From Prauserella salsuginis (GTDB taxonomy: Bacteria > Actinomycetota > Actinomycetes > Mycobacteriales > Pseudonocardiaceae): 64,000 nt of DNA. The stretch spans positions 310,001 to 374,000 of the forward strand of contig NZ_JANBBF010000010.1 of the NCBI RefSeq assembly GCF_024648885.1, written 5' to 3'. The position numbers and the translations under genes are program-made. How positions within the stretch are numbered: the first letter of the stretch is position 1; every line of letters starts with the position of its first letter. Shown in pieces: positions 28,089 through 36,350 of this stretch. Under the pieces are notes generated by a model, which saw only the letters and a program-made list of their open reading frames with translations, did not search any database and was not told where the DNA came from.

Positions 28089-28380
28089 TCAGCTGCGGCG
28101 GTCCGAACGGCCGTCACTCGACGGTTCGGACCAGTCCCGGCGGAGCCATCGCCAGGCCGTCGAAATAGGACAGCACGTGGTCGTAGTTGCGCCGGTAGCA
28201 GGAGTCCATACCGAGGGACCGGATGCGGTCGCGGATTCGGCCGCGCGGCCCTGCGGGTCGTTCTCGGGGCGCGGGTACGTGATGTGGGTGAGTGCGAGGT
28301 AGCTGCCGCTGGCCGGCGCCGCCATGTACTCGTCGAGGATGTCCTTCACCGCGCGGAGCAGCCGCGTGCAGGTGGGCTCG
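28089..28380 (-). pseudogene. Remnant of a SAM-dependent methyltransferase (Methyltransf_19-like)
   Basis: Two reading frames on the minus strand together resemble the C-terminal third of actinobacterial S-adenosyl methyltransferases of this group: LLRAVKDILDEYMAAPASGSYLALTHITYP in one frame, then NYDHVLSYFDGLAMAPPGLV in another. In intact relatives the equivalent parts, PGSYLALSH and RFFDGLELVEPGLV, are in one frame. The N-terminal SAM-binding part is absent. It directly follows the DinB gene. I read it as a truncated and frameshifted gene. Confidence 0.6.
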
Positions 28381-28382
28381 CG

Positions 28383-28994
28383 TCACCGGCGGAACTGCGC
28401 CGCTGCCGCTTCGAGCGTCGCCACGTGTTCGCGCCAGGCGGCCTCGTCGGTGTGCGGCAGGTTCGATGTCGCCACGGTGTAGCCGACGGCGCCGTCGAGC
28501 TGCTCCCGGAGGATGTCGGCGTGGCCGGCGTGCCGCTGGGTGTCGGCGATGACGTGCACGGCGAGCTGGTGCAGCGTCACCGGATTGCGGTCCTCGGGCC
28601 AGTGGGGAACGTGTCCCCGGGTGCCGAGATCCGACCCGGTGAGTACGGCGTCGGTGTTGGCCCACGCCGCGCGGTACAGGGCGACGACGTCCTCGCGTGA
28701 TTCGTCGGACCGTGCCCACATGTCGACGAGCGGGTCGTCATCCAGCCCGTCGAGCCACGCGGGCGCTCCCTGCGGGCTGCGGCCGACCGGTTCGCCGAAG
28801 TAGCCGAATTCGACGCCGGCGGCGTGTTTGACCAGGCCGAGCAGGTTCGTTCCGGTCGGGGTGAGCGGTCGGCGGACGTCGTACTCGCCGAGTCCGTCGA
28901 GTTTCCACAACAGCGTCTCGCGTGCCTGCTGCAGGTACCGCAGCAGCGTTTCGGTCTGCGTCTCGGGCTCGCCGCCCACGCGCCGGTCGTTCAC
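28383..28994 (-). CDS. DinB-family (DUF664) protein
   Basis: A 203-residue four-helix protein of the DinB/YfiT group, probably metal-binding. Expected histidines appear in LLGLVKHAAGVE, LHQLAVHVIADTQRHAGHADILREQLDG. Members act as thiol-dependent S-transferases in low-molecular-weight-thiol bacteria, but this one has no assigned substrate. The GTG at 28994 lies 7 nt after TACGCT, so the mRNA may be leaderless. Confidence 0.85.
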   Translation of the reverse strand: MNDRRVGGEPETQTETLLRYLQQARETLLWKLDGLGEYDVRRPLTPTGTNLLGLVKHAAGVEFGYFGEPVGRSPQGAPAWLDGLDDDPLVDMWARSDESREDVVALYRAAWANTDAVLTGSDLGTRGHVPHWPEDRNPVTLHQLAVHVIADTQRHAGHADILREQLDGAVGYTVATSNLPHTDEAAWREHVATLEAAAAQFRR

Positions 28995-29100
28995 CGGGCA
29001 GAGCGTAGATGCGCCCGGACGAGGCGGCGAAGGGTTTTCGCGCGACGTATGCGGGAACGCCTATGCGTGCCCGTACGGACCGGCGACGGAAGGAGCGATC

Positions 29101-29352
29101 ATGGCCGCCTGCGAGGTTTGCGGCAACGACTACGAGCTGGCCTTCGAGATCCGAACCCAGGGTGGCGGCGTGCACGTCTTCGACTCGTTCGAGTGCGCGA
29201 TCCACCGCCTCGCGCCCGTGTGCGAACACTGCGGCTGCCGGGTGATCGGCCACGGAGCGTCGGTCGACGGCCGGTTCTTCTGCTGCGCCCACTGCGCACG
29301 CACGGCGACCGGGGCAGGTGCGGAACTGCAGGACGCCGTCGGCACCGCGTGA
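29101..29352 (+). CDS. Small Cys-rich, probable zinc-binding protein
   Basis: An 83-residue protein with four CxxC-type pairs: CEVCGNDY at the start, CEHCGCR in the middle and FFCCAHC near the end, plus FECAIH. The pattern resembles prokaryotic metallothionein-like or treble-clef zinc proteins. It has Shine-Dalgarno GGAAGGAG before the ATG. Precise role unknown; metal storage or a stress function is possible. Confidence 0.75.
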   Translation: MAACEVCGNDYELAFEIRTQGGGVHVFDSFECAIHRLAPVCEHCGCRVIGHGASVDGRFFCCAHCARTATGAGAELQDAVGTA

Positions 29353-29630
29353 GCGGTTCCCAGAGCCGCGCGGACAACGCCGGCGGTGGGTCGCCGTCGG
29401 TGCCGTGCCCTCCGGCCGGCGCTGCCGTCCGGAGGGCGGACGAGCGCGCTGCCGCACCCCGACCGCCCACACCGCGGGAAGGTGCTGGCGAATGCTGGTC
29501 ACCCGGCGGTGGGATCACGTACCGTCGCGCCCGATTCGTGAACGTCCCGGGAAGCGCGCTGCCCCGGTCACCCTCGGGTGACGCCGGCGGAGTGGCCCGG
29601 GTTCGCGAACCGGAGTGACGAGGAGGTCGC

Positions 29631-30218
29631 GTGGGTGTTCCGCAGCCGGGGTTGACCTGGGGTCTGAAACGCAGCTTCGTGGCCTACGTGTCCCGGCTCC
29701 GGGACGGCGGCTGCGGCGCCAAGGACGGCGGCTCCGTCGTCGACGGCAGCTTCTTCCACTTCGAACCCGCCGAACCCGCTGCGGCGGCGGTCGGTGATCC
29801 CGCGTCCCCGGGCGGTGCGTCGGTGGGGTCTGCCGCAGCGCGGCCGGACGCGCCGGCTCCGCAGCCCGCCGGTTCCGCCGCAGCGGCGTCGACCGGGGAC
29901 GACGTACTCCGGTTCCGGGGCGACGTGCGGCTCGTCGGCCACGCCGGGCTGCTGTTCGTGATGTTGAAGGACCCGTGGGTCGAGTTCACCTCCGCCGGGG
30001 CGGTGCTCACGGTCGTCGACGTCGAGCACTGGCCCGACACCTCGATGCGCATGCCGCTCGCCACGCTCGAACCCGCCGAGTCCGTCACCGGAGAGGGCCT
30101 GCGGATGTGGTCGGACGTGCCCGCGAGGCTCACCGAACAGGGCGTCGAGCTGTTCAACGAGCAATATCCGGCAGGCCAGCCGCTCGACCCCGTCACCTTC
30201 GCCGTTCCCGTGGAATGA
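29631..30218 (+). CDS. HtaA-domain protein
   Basis: A 195-residue protein carrying an HtaA domain: the start PGLTWGLKRSFVAYVSRL and the centre VLRFRGDVRLVGHAGLLFVMLKDPWVEF match the family first described in corynebacterial haem uptake. A Pro/Ala/Ser-rich insert (about 50-90) splits the domain. No signal peptide or membrane anchor is seen, so it is probably cytosolic and need not function in haem import. The start is GTG 29631, preceded by GAGGTCGCGTG. Confidence 0.72.
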   Translation: MGVPQPGLTWGLKRSFVAYVSRLRDGGCGAKDGGSVVDGSFFHFEPAEPAAAAVGDPASPGGASVGSAAARPDAPAPQPAGSAAAASTGDDVLRFRGDVRLVGHAGLLFVMLKDPWVEFTSAGAVLTVVDVEHWPDTSMRMPLATLEPAESVTGEGLRMWSDVPARLTEQGVELFNEQYPAGQPLDPVTFAVPVE

Positions 30219-30345
30219 ACCACCCGTGACCAGCATCGACATGTCTGCCCACCGATCGTCTCCGCGCCGAACGGGTCACAAGCCCGCCCCGCAGCTGAGC
30301 CGGTCGTGGTTGAATTTCCGGTGGACGCACGGAGAAAGGGTGGAC

Positions 30346-30702
30346 GTGGCGAAGCTGGGTGAACTGGAGCGCGCGGTGATGGAGGTGCTCTGGGCGCGGG
30401 CCGAACCCGCCACTGTGCGTGCCGTCCACGAGGAACTGGCCGACCGCGGCCTGGCGTACACCACCGTCATGACCGTGCTGACCCGGCTGGCGGCGAAGGG
30501 AGTCGTGCGCAGGAAGCGATCGGGCAGGGCGTGGCTGTACGCACCCGCGGCGAGCCGCGAGGAGTACGTCGCGGAACTGATGCTGGAGGCGCTGGAGATG
30601 ACCGGCGACCGTGATTCCGCGCTGGTGCGCTTCGCCCAGTCGGTGACCAACGACGAGGCCGACGCGCTGCGGAAGGCCCTGGAACAGGGCGAATCGCCAT
30701 GA
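30346..30702 (+). CDS. BlaI/MecI/CopY-family transcriptional repressor
   Basis: A 118-residue winged-helix repressor (AKLGELERAVMEVLWARAEPATVRAVHEELADRGLAYTTVMTVLTRLAAKGVVRRKRSGRAWLYAP) with a C-terminal dimerisation part. The GTG at 30346 is preferred over that at 30340 or further upstream because it gives the usual start and spacing from GGAGAAAGG. The stop overlaps the next gene's ATG (ATGA). BlaI-type repressors are inactivated by their partner protease. Candidate operators are seen at 31766 and 33323. Confidence 0.9.
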   Translation: MAKLGELERAVMEVLWARAEPATVRAVHEELADRGLAYTTVMTVLTRLAAKGVVRRKRSGRAWLYAPAASREEYVAELMLEALEMTGDRDSALVRFAQSVTNDEADALRKALEQGESP

Positions 30703-31604
30703 GCCTCGCCGCGCATCACGTCGCAGCGGGCACAGCGGCCGTGCTCGTGTCGCTCTGGCTGCTGCGCGGACGTTGGACCCACTCGCACCCACGGGCCGCG
30801 CTGGTGCTGTGGCAGCTCAGCTCGCTGGCACTGATCGTCTCGGTCGTCGGTGCACTGCTCTCGTTCGGCCTCGAACCGTTCGGGCGGGGACTGCTGCCCG
30901 CGCTCGTCGACCTGCCGTGGCGGTTCCAGGAGCTCGACCTCTGGCATCTCGGTGCGGTCGGGCTCGGCCTCGCCGTCGGCGGCTGGCTGATCGTCAACCA
31001 GTTGTTGTGCCTGCGCAGCACGGCTCGCGCGCGGGCGCGGCACCGGCTGCTGCTGCAGCTCGTCGCGACGCAGGAATCCGAGGAGCAGGGCAGGGACGCA
31101 CTCGTCGTCGACCACCCCGTCGTCGTGGCGTACTGCCTGCCCGGCCGGACCCCGCACATCGTCGTCAGCGCGGGCGCACGGCGGCTGCTCACCGATGACG
31201 AACTCGACGCGGTGCTCGCGCACGAGCGTGCGCACGCGCGCGAGCGTCATCACCTGGTTGTTGCTCCGTTCCAGGCGCTGCGCCGGCTGCTGCCAGGGAA
31301 CGGGTTGCTGAGCAGGGTGTGTTCGACGATCGAGCTGCTCGTCGAGATGTGCGCCGACGACCGTGCGGCGCGTTCGCGTGGTCGCGAGCCCCTGGCGAGC
31401 GCGCTGGAGCGGTTCCGAGCGAACGGCAACGGCGGAGGTACGCCCGCGGGTGCGCTCGCGGTGGCCGACGCGCCGGTGTCGGCCCGCATTCGCAGGCTCC
31501 GCAATCCGGACGAGGGCAGGCTGCCGCTGGCGTGGCCGCTGGCGTGTGCGGTCGCCGTGGCGGCGCTCGTGACGTCGCTTTCGCTGTTCGCCGTCCCGCT
31601 GTAG
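30699..31604 (+). CDS. M56-family membrane metallopeptidase (BlaR1-like)
   Basis: A 301-residue protein with four or five transmembrane helices and a zinc-protease motif HERAH (in AVLAHERAHARERHH). It lacks the extracellular penicillin-binding sensor domain of staphylococcal BlaR1, as is usual for actinobacterial M56 proteins. It probably cleaves the BlaI-type repressor encoded upstream in response to an envelope signal. The ATGA overlap shows coupling. Confidence 0.88.
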   Translation: MSLAAHHVAAGTAAVLVSLWLLRGRWTHSHPRAALVLWQLSSLALIVSVVGALLSFGLEPFGRGLLPALVDLPWRFQELDLWHLGAVGLGLAVGGWLIVNQLLCLRSTARARARHRLLLQLVATQESEEQGRDALVVDHPVVVAYCLPGRTPHIVVSAGARRLLTDDELDAVLAHERAHARERHHLVVAPFQALRRLLPGNGLLSRVCSTIELLVEMCADDRAARSRGREPLASALERFRANGNGGGTPAGALAVADAPVSARIRRLRNPDEGRLPLAWPLACAVAVAALVTSLSLFAVPL

Positions 31605-31765
31605 GCCGCGTTCAGCGCCCCTGAACACGCGTGAGCGTGTCCTTGAGGGGCGGTGGTCGGGCCGGCGGGCGGGAAGTCCCGAATCTTCCGTTCGTACTTC
31701 TCGCGCACGCACTCCGGCATCTTCGTACTCGCTCACCGCTGTTCCCCCGTACCCGCGGCCGGTTC

Positions 31766-31780
31766 ACTACGACATGTAGT
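31766..31780. promoter_or_regulatory. Candidate BlaI operator 1
   Basis: ACTAC-GACAT-GTAGT, a 5+5+5 dyad. It overlaps the -10 hexamer TAGATT (31780-31785) of the gene at 31792. Confidence 0.6.
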
Positions 31781-31791
31781 AGATTCCGTGC

Positions 31792-32142
31792 ATGGACATC
31801 GTCTACAACCTTCTCGTCGTGACGCACCTGCTCGGCATGGCCTATCTCGTCAGCGGCATCGTCGTGCGGTGGGTCGGCTCCCCCGAACCGGGTGGCAAGA
31901 TCATGCTGTGGGGCGCGAGTGCCCAGGTCGTCACGGGGCTGGCGCTCGCGGGTATCGCGTCGGCGGGCCTCGTCGGCGGCGAGGCCAACCACATGAAGAT
32001 CGGCGTCAAGCTGGGCGTCGCCGTGGTGGTGCTCGTGCTGGCTCACATCACGTGGCGCCGCCCCGACGTCGGAAAGAACGTCTTCTACGGCCTCACCGCT
32101 GCGACTCTGCTCAACGTCGCGATCGCCGCGATGTGGGCGTGA
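31792..32142 (+). CDS. Small integral membrane protein
   Basis: A 116-residue protein with four hydrophobic helices (YNLLVVTHLLGMAYLVSGIVV; MLWGASAQVVTGLALAGIASAGLVGG; GVKLGVAVVVLVLAH; VFYGLTAATLLNVAIAAMW). I do not recognise a named family, though similar proteins are common in actinobacteria. TAGATT ends 6 nt before the ATG, so the transcript is probably leaderless, and the BlaI-type dyad covers that promoter. Confidence 0.8.
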   Translation: MDIVYNLLVVTHLLGMAYLVSGIVVRWVGSPEPGGKIMLWGASAQVVTGLALAGIASAGLVGGEANHMKIGVKLGVAVVVLVLAHITWRRPDVGKNVFYGLTAATLLNVAIAAMWA

Positions 32143-32171
32143 GCCACCGGTCGCGTCGCTAGGGTTCCGGT

Positions 32172-32240
32172 ATGTCCCGTGACCACAGGCCCGAGCGCCG
32201 ACCCGCGTCCCCACGCCGGAGCGGAGCTGTCGCCGCATGA
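32172..32240 (+). CDS. Leaderless 22-codon upstream ORF
   Basis: The ORF encodes a basic, Arg-rich peptide (MSRDHRPERRPASPRRSG...). TAGGGT ends 6 nt before its ATG. Its TGA overlaps the ATG of the next gene (ATGA at 32237). The position suggests translation of the small membrane protein depends on translation of this peptide. No family is recognised. Confidence 0.45.
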   Translation: MSRDHRPERRPASPRRSGAVAA

Positions 32241-32443
32241 GTGACAAGGCGTTCGACGGCAAGTCGGTCGGGACGTGGTTGCCGGTCGGCATGGCGATGG
32301 GGATCGCACTCGGCCTGACCGTGTTCGACAACGTCGGCGTGGGCGTGGGTATCGGGGTGGCGCTCGGCATGGGAATGGCCACCGCGGTGTCGGCGACCGG
32401 GAAGTCCGGCAAGGACGACGAGACCGGCGACCCCGAGGTCTGA
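32237..32443 (+). CDS. Small Gly-rich membrane protein
   Basis: A 68-residue protein with two short hydrophobic segments rich in Gly (LPVGMAMGIALGLTVF and VGVGVGIGVALGMGMATAV), a glycine-zipper pattern, and an acidic C-terminal tail. Similar short proteins are frequent in actinobacteria without assigned function. There is no Shine-Dalgarno of its own within normal distance, supporting coupling to the 22-codon ORF. Confidence 0.65.
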   Translation: MSDKAFDGKSVGTWLPVGMAMGIALGLTVFDNVGVGVGIGVALGMGMATAVSATGKSGKDDETGDPEV

Positions 32444-32516
32444 TCCACAGCGGCCCGCCCGCGGCTCGCTCGGTACCGGAGCGCGGAGCGAGCCGGGCAG
32501 GCTTCGCGACGCAGTG

Positions 32517-32948
32517 TCAGGCCGGGCGGGTCCGACGCAACCAGAGCAGGCCGATCACTGGTAGCACCAGCGGTATGAACAGGTAGCCCATGCCGAAGTT
32601 CGACCACACCGTGGCGTCCGGGAAGGCGGCGCTGTCGAACACGCTCAGCGTGCCGACGACCAGCACGCCCGTCATCTCGACCGAGCACGAGGCGAGGGCC
32701 ACGCGCCACCACATGGTTCCGGTGCGGGCGAGCGCGAACGTCGCGAGCAGGTAGACCACCGCCGCGAACGCCGACAGGGAATACGGCACCGGGGCCTCGT
32801 CGAATCGGGTGGCGATCTGCACACCGGCGCGGGACGTCGCGGCCACGGCGAAGATCGCGTACACGACGATCAGGACACGGCCGGGCCCGCTCGCTGTCGC
32901 CGGCCGGTCGGCGGGCGTGCGCTGTGGGGTCGCGGGCTGTTCAGGCAC
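32517..32948 (-). CDS. Integral membrane protein
   Basis: A 143-residue protein with four transmembrane helices (VLIVVYAIFAVAATSRAG; SLSAFAAVVYLLATFALA; ALASCSVEMTGVLVVGTL; YLFIPLVLPVIGLLWLRR). Family not recognised with certainty. It overlaps the upstream gene by 8 bp, so the pair is one operon. It is convergent with the Gly-rich membrane protein gene. Confidence 0.8.
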   Translation of the reverse strand: MPEQPATPQRTPADRPATASGPGRVLIVVYAIFAVAATSRAGVQIATRFDEAPVPYSLSAFAAVVYLLATFALARTGTMWWRVALASCSVEMTGVLVVGTLSVFDSAAFPDATVWSNFGMGYLFIPLVLPVIGLLWLRRTRPA

Positions 32949-33306
32949 TGGCCCCGCCCCACACCTCGACCATGCGTAGCAGCAGGACCGGGACGGTCAG
33001 GCACAGGACGCCGAGAATCGCGGTGCTGGAACGCGTGCGCTCGGCGAGCGCCCACACGGTGCCCAGCGGCAACACGAGCAGCGAACCGACCAGGTAGGCC
33101 AGGAACGTGAGCAGGCTGCCCGGTTCGCCGCCGCCGATCAGCATGACGACCGAGATCACGACCTGGACAGCGAGCAGCGCTTCGAGTGCGCCGACACCCA
33201 TGAGCAGCGGCTTCTCGGGTTCGCGGTGCAGCACCACGAGGACGAACGCCCATATCGCGACGCCCGCCGCGCAGGCGGACACCGCGATCGCATAGCCAGT
33301 GATCAC
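32941..33306 (-). CDS. Integral membrane protein, first gene of a pair
   Basis: A 121-residue protein with four predicted helices (GYAIAVSACAAGVAIWAFVLVV; ALEALLAVQVVISVVMLIGGG; LLTFLAYLVGSLLVLPLGTVWAL; AILGVLCLTVPVLLLRMVEVW). The GTG start has GGGAGG 4 nt upstream. The candidate BlaI operator (33323-33337) lies over its promoter. Function unknown; together with the 31792 gene it may form a BlaI-controlled envelope response. Confidence 0.8.
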   Translation of the reverse strand: MITGYAIAVSACAAGVAIWAFVLVVLHREPEKPLLMGVGALEALLAVQVVISVVMLIGGGEPGSLLTFLAYLVGSLLVLPLGTVWALAERTRSSTAILGVLCLTVPVLLLRMVEVWGGASA

Positions 33307-33322
33307 CGGACCTCCCACGGTT

Positions 33323-33337
33323 ACTACCGCTCGTAGT
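33323..33337. promoter_or_regulatory. Candidate BlaI operator 2
   Basis: ACTAC-CGCTC-GTAGT, the same arms and spacing as operator 1, upstream of the minus-strand membrane-protein pair and overlapping a TAGTAAC -10-like element. Confidence 0.6.
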
Positions 33338-33785
33338 CTACGACCCCGGTGCGGGCGGCGGCCCCGTGGCCGGGTCGGCGCCGCCCTCCCGGGACGTCGG
33401 CGCCGCATCGCCCGGCCGTGGCACCGTGATCCGGATTCGCCGTCATGGTCACGGGCGGATTCCTCCGGTAGCGTCGGATGGCAGACGGCCGGGCACCCGT
33501 CAGCCACGCCCCCGATAGATCGGAGCCCCCAGCCCGGCGCATCGCCCGCGAGCGCGGGCCTGTCATCGCAGCCGAGTGGGGGTCGGCTCGCTCATCGAAT
33601 CCGTCCAGTCCTACGTACATCTTCTGCCGCGAACCGCGGCTCCGGGCACAGCCGTGTGCGGAGCCGGCCACCGGACCGACGTTCGGTCGGGTTCCGGCGC
33701 GTTCGCAGGTTCCGCTCGTGCAGGCGACCGAGTCCGCGCGGGTGACCACCACTGCCAATACAGCAACAACCAACACGAGGTGTCG
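33338..33785. other. Intergenic region before the desaturase gene
   Basis: About 450 nt without a convincing gene. It separates divergent genes and presumably holds the desaturase promoter, which I could not place. Confidence 0.5.
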
Positions 33786-34739
33786 ATGTCCCCCGTTTCC
33801 ACCGATGCGGAAACCCACGAAGCGGCCGGTGCGCGCCGGCCGAAGCCGATCACATCCGGTCGCACGTCCCTGCCCGAACACGTCACCGTGAAGGTGTTCG
33901 TCATCGCGCCGCTGGTGGCGATCGCCGCGGCCGTGCCCTTCGCCTGGGGATGGGGCCTGAGCTGGATCGACATCGCGATCGGTGCGGCGTTCTTCGTCAT
34001 CAGCGGGCTCGGCGTGACGGCGGGATACCACCGGTTGTTCACCCACGGCTCCTACAAGGCCGCGAGGCCGCTGCGCATCGCGATGGCGATCGCGGGAAGC
34101 ATGTCGGCGCAAGGGCAGGTCACGACGTGGGTGGCGGACCACCGCAGGCACCACGCGTTCTCCGACCGCGCGGGTGATCCGCATTCCCCGTGGCGGTACG
34201 GCACGTCGCCGGCCGCCCTGGCGAAGGGCTTCTGGCACGCGCACATGGGGTGGCTGTTCGACCGCGAGGTCACGAACGTCGAACGGTTCGCGCCCGATCT
34301 CGCAGGCGACCGGGACATTCGCACGGTCGACCGGCTCTTCCCGGTGTGGGTGCTCGCGAGCTTCCTGTTGCCCGCGCTGCTCGGCGGGCTCATCACCTGG
34401 TCGGTGTGGGGCGGTGTGACCGCCTTCTTCTGGGCCGGGCTCGTCCGCATCGGGCTGCTGCACCACGTGACGTGGTCGGTCAACTCGATCTGCCACATGA
34501 TCGGCGAACGCCCGTTCAGCAGCAGGGACAAGGCTGCGAACTTCTGGCCGCTCGCGATCTTCTCGTTCGGCGAGTCCTGGCACAACCTCCACCACGCCGA
34601 TCCGACCTGTGCCCGGCACGGGGTGCTGCGCGGCCAGCTGGACATATCGGCCCGGCTGATCTGGATCTTCGAGAAGCTCGGCTGGGCGACCAAGGTCCGC
34701 TGGCCGAGCGCGACCCGGCTCACCCGACTGGCTCAGTAG
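33786..34739 (+). CDS. Acyl-CoA (stearoyl-CoA type) delta-9 fatty acid desaturase
   Basis: A 317-residue membrane diiron desaturase that introduces a cis double bond into acyl-CoA. The three histidine boxes are HRLFTH, HRRHH and HNLHH, in order, and the second and third have the spacing of the stearoyl-CoA type. Four hydrophobic segments flank them. The ATG at 33786 follows GAGGTG. The enzyme needs an electron donor that is not encoded nearby. Role: membrane fluidity. Confidence 0.92.
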   Translation: MSPVSTDAETHEAAGARRPKPITSGRTSLPEHVTVKVFVIAPLVAIAAAVPFAWGWGLSWIDIAIGAAFFVISGLGVTAGYHRLFTHGSYKAARPLRIAMAIAGSMSAQGQVTTWVADHRRHHAFSDRAGDPHSPWRYGTSPAALAKGFWHAHMGWLFDREVTNVERFAPDLAGDRDIRTVDRLFPVWVLASFLLPALLGGLITWSVWGGVTAFFWAGLVRIGLLHHVTWSVNSICHMIGERPFSSRDKAANFWPLAIFSFGESWHNLHHADPTCARHGVLRGQLDISARLIWIFEKLGWATKVRWPSATRLTRLAQ

Positions 34740-34843
34740 TCGTTCCACCCGTCCGACCCGTCACGGGGTGTCACGGCCGACGCGGCCGGCTCCTCGTTTC
34801 GGGTGGGAAGGGTCGGCTGCCGCCGCTGCTCGTGATACGACAT
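34733..34843 (-). CDS. Possible 36-residue protein convergent with the desaturase
   Basis: The ORF starts MSYHEQRRQPTLPTRN and ends DGSDGWNDY. GC-rich third positions favour coding, and GGAG directly precedes the ATG, though without normal spacing. Its end overlaps the desaturase stop by 7 bp. Family not recognised; it may not be expressed. Confidence 0.3.
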   Translation of the reverse strand: MSYHEQRRQPTLPTRNEEPAASAVTPRDGSDGWNDY

Positions 34844-34937
34844 CTCCACGATCTTCGTCTGTTGTACCGGTCCGTGACCTGCGTGAGGGGCGCCTCGGCT
34901 ACGGTCGTGCGCGGCAGGCGAACTGGGTGGAGGGACG

Positions 34938-36350
34938 ATGACGAGCACCGTGACGCGTCACGGCCCGGAAGTGCAGCAACCGGAGTCCGGGCCGGAACCC
35001 GCCGGTGAGCCGCGCGGGGGACGCTCCGGGTTCGCGTGGCTGGTGCGACTCCCGAGTGCGGCCGTTCGCGGGCTGCGGCGCTCGGCCGCGACCACACCGG
35101 GACGACTGACGCTCATCAGCGCCGGCCTCGCCCTGCTCGCGCTGCTGGTCGGCACGGTGGCGGGCGCCGAACTCGGCGAGCGCAAGGCGACGATCGACGG
35201 TCTCGTCGACCACCGCGAACCGCTGACGGCGGCCGCACAGGAGGTCTACCGCTCCCTCTCGGACGCCGACGCCACCGCGGCCGGCACGCTGCTCAACGCC
35301 GACTCCGAGGGCATCGCGCTGCGGGACCGCTACGACCTGGACGTCGCCCGCGCGGGCGCAGCGCTCGCGAAGGCGGCCAGCGCCTCGGCCGGTAACCCCG
35401 CGGCCGTGGCGCAGGTCGACGTGCTGTCGCGGCAGTTGCCGGTCTACACCGGGCTGGTCGAGACGGCTCGGACGAACAGCCGCCAGGGCAACCCCGTCGG
35501 CGCCGCGTATCTCGCCGAGGCGTCGCAGCTCATGCGGTCGGAGATCCTGCCGGCAGCGAAGAATCTCTACGAGATCGAGGTCGAACGTCTCGCGGATGAG
35601 CAGGACGACGCGGCGTCCGTGCCGTGGCTGACGGGACTGCTGGCACTGGCGCTGCTGGCGGCGCTGATCGTCACGCAGGTGCACCTCAAACGCCGGACGA
35701 ACCGCGTGTTCAACGTCGGCCTGGTCGTGGCGACGGTCGCGGTCGGGCTGGCGGTGCTGTGGTCGGCCGTGGCGGTCACGATCCAGAGCGTCCTCGTCAG
35801 CAGCGGCCAGTCGTCGGGTTCCGAGCAGACCGACGTCATGGTGCGGGCGCGCATCGCGGCGTTGCAGGCGCGCGCCGACGAGACGTTGACGCTGCTGGCC
35901 CGCGGCAACGGCACGGCGTACGAGGAGGAATACCAGGCGTCCATCCAGCGGCTCTCCGGTGGCAACGGGCAAGGCGGGTTCCTCGGTGAGGCCAGGGACG
36001 GCACCGAGGGGCTGTCGGCCGCGGACCACGTCGACGCCGCGATCCGGAGCGCCGGGGCGTGGCGAGAGGTCCACGGCCAGGTGCGCAACCTCGACAACGG
36101 TGGCCGCTACGAGGACGCGGTGGAGCTCGCCATCCAGACCGAGGGCGACGAGGGCGCGACCGCCGCGTTCACGCGCCTCGACGGCGACCTGGCCAGGGGA
36201 ATCGCCGACAGCAGGCAGTTGTTCCTCGACGACACGACGAACGGTTCGCGCGTGCTGACGTTGCTCTCGCCGGGATTCGCGGTGTTGTCGCTGGTGGCGA
36301 TGCTGGGTTCGATCCTCGGCATCCGTGAACGTCTTCGGGAGTACCGCTGA
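34938..36350 (+). CDS. glnX: Membrane protein GlnX, partner of GlnH and PknG
   Basis: A 470-residue protein with four transmembrane helices (near 55-75, 232-250, 258-285 and 440-462) bounding two extracytoplasmic helical regions (about 80-230 and 290-435). Order and context match mycobacterial glnX-glnH-pknG, where GlnX senses amino-acid-loaded GlnH and activates the kinase PknG. Preceded by TACGGT and Shine-Dalgarno GGAGGGACG. It overlaps glnH by one base. Confidence 0.87.
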   Translation: MTSTVTRHGPEVQQPESGPEPAGEPRGGRSGFAWLVRLPSAAVRGLRRSAATTPGRLTLISAGLALLALLVGTVAGAELGERKATIDGLVDHREPLTAAAQEVYRSLSDADATAAGTLLNADSEGIALRDRYDLDVARAGAALAKAASASAGNPAAVAQVDVLSRQLPVYTGLVETARTNSRQGNPVGAAYLAEASQLMRSEILPAAKNLYEIEVERLADEQDDAASVPWLTGLLALALLAALIVTQVHLKRRTNRVFNVGLVVATVAVGLAVLWSAVAVTIQSVLVSSGQSSGSEQTDVMVRARIAALQARADETLTLLARGNGTAYEEEYQASIQRLSGGNGQGGFLGEARDGTEGLSAADHVDAAIRSAGAWREVHGQVRNLDNGGRYEDAVELAIQTEGDEGATAAFTRLDGDLARGIADSRQLFLDDTTNGSRVLTLLSPGFAVLSLVAMLGSILGIRERLREYR

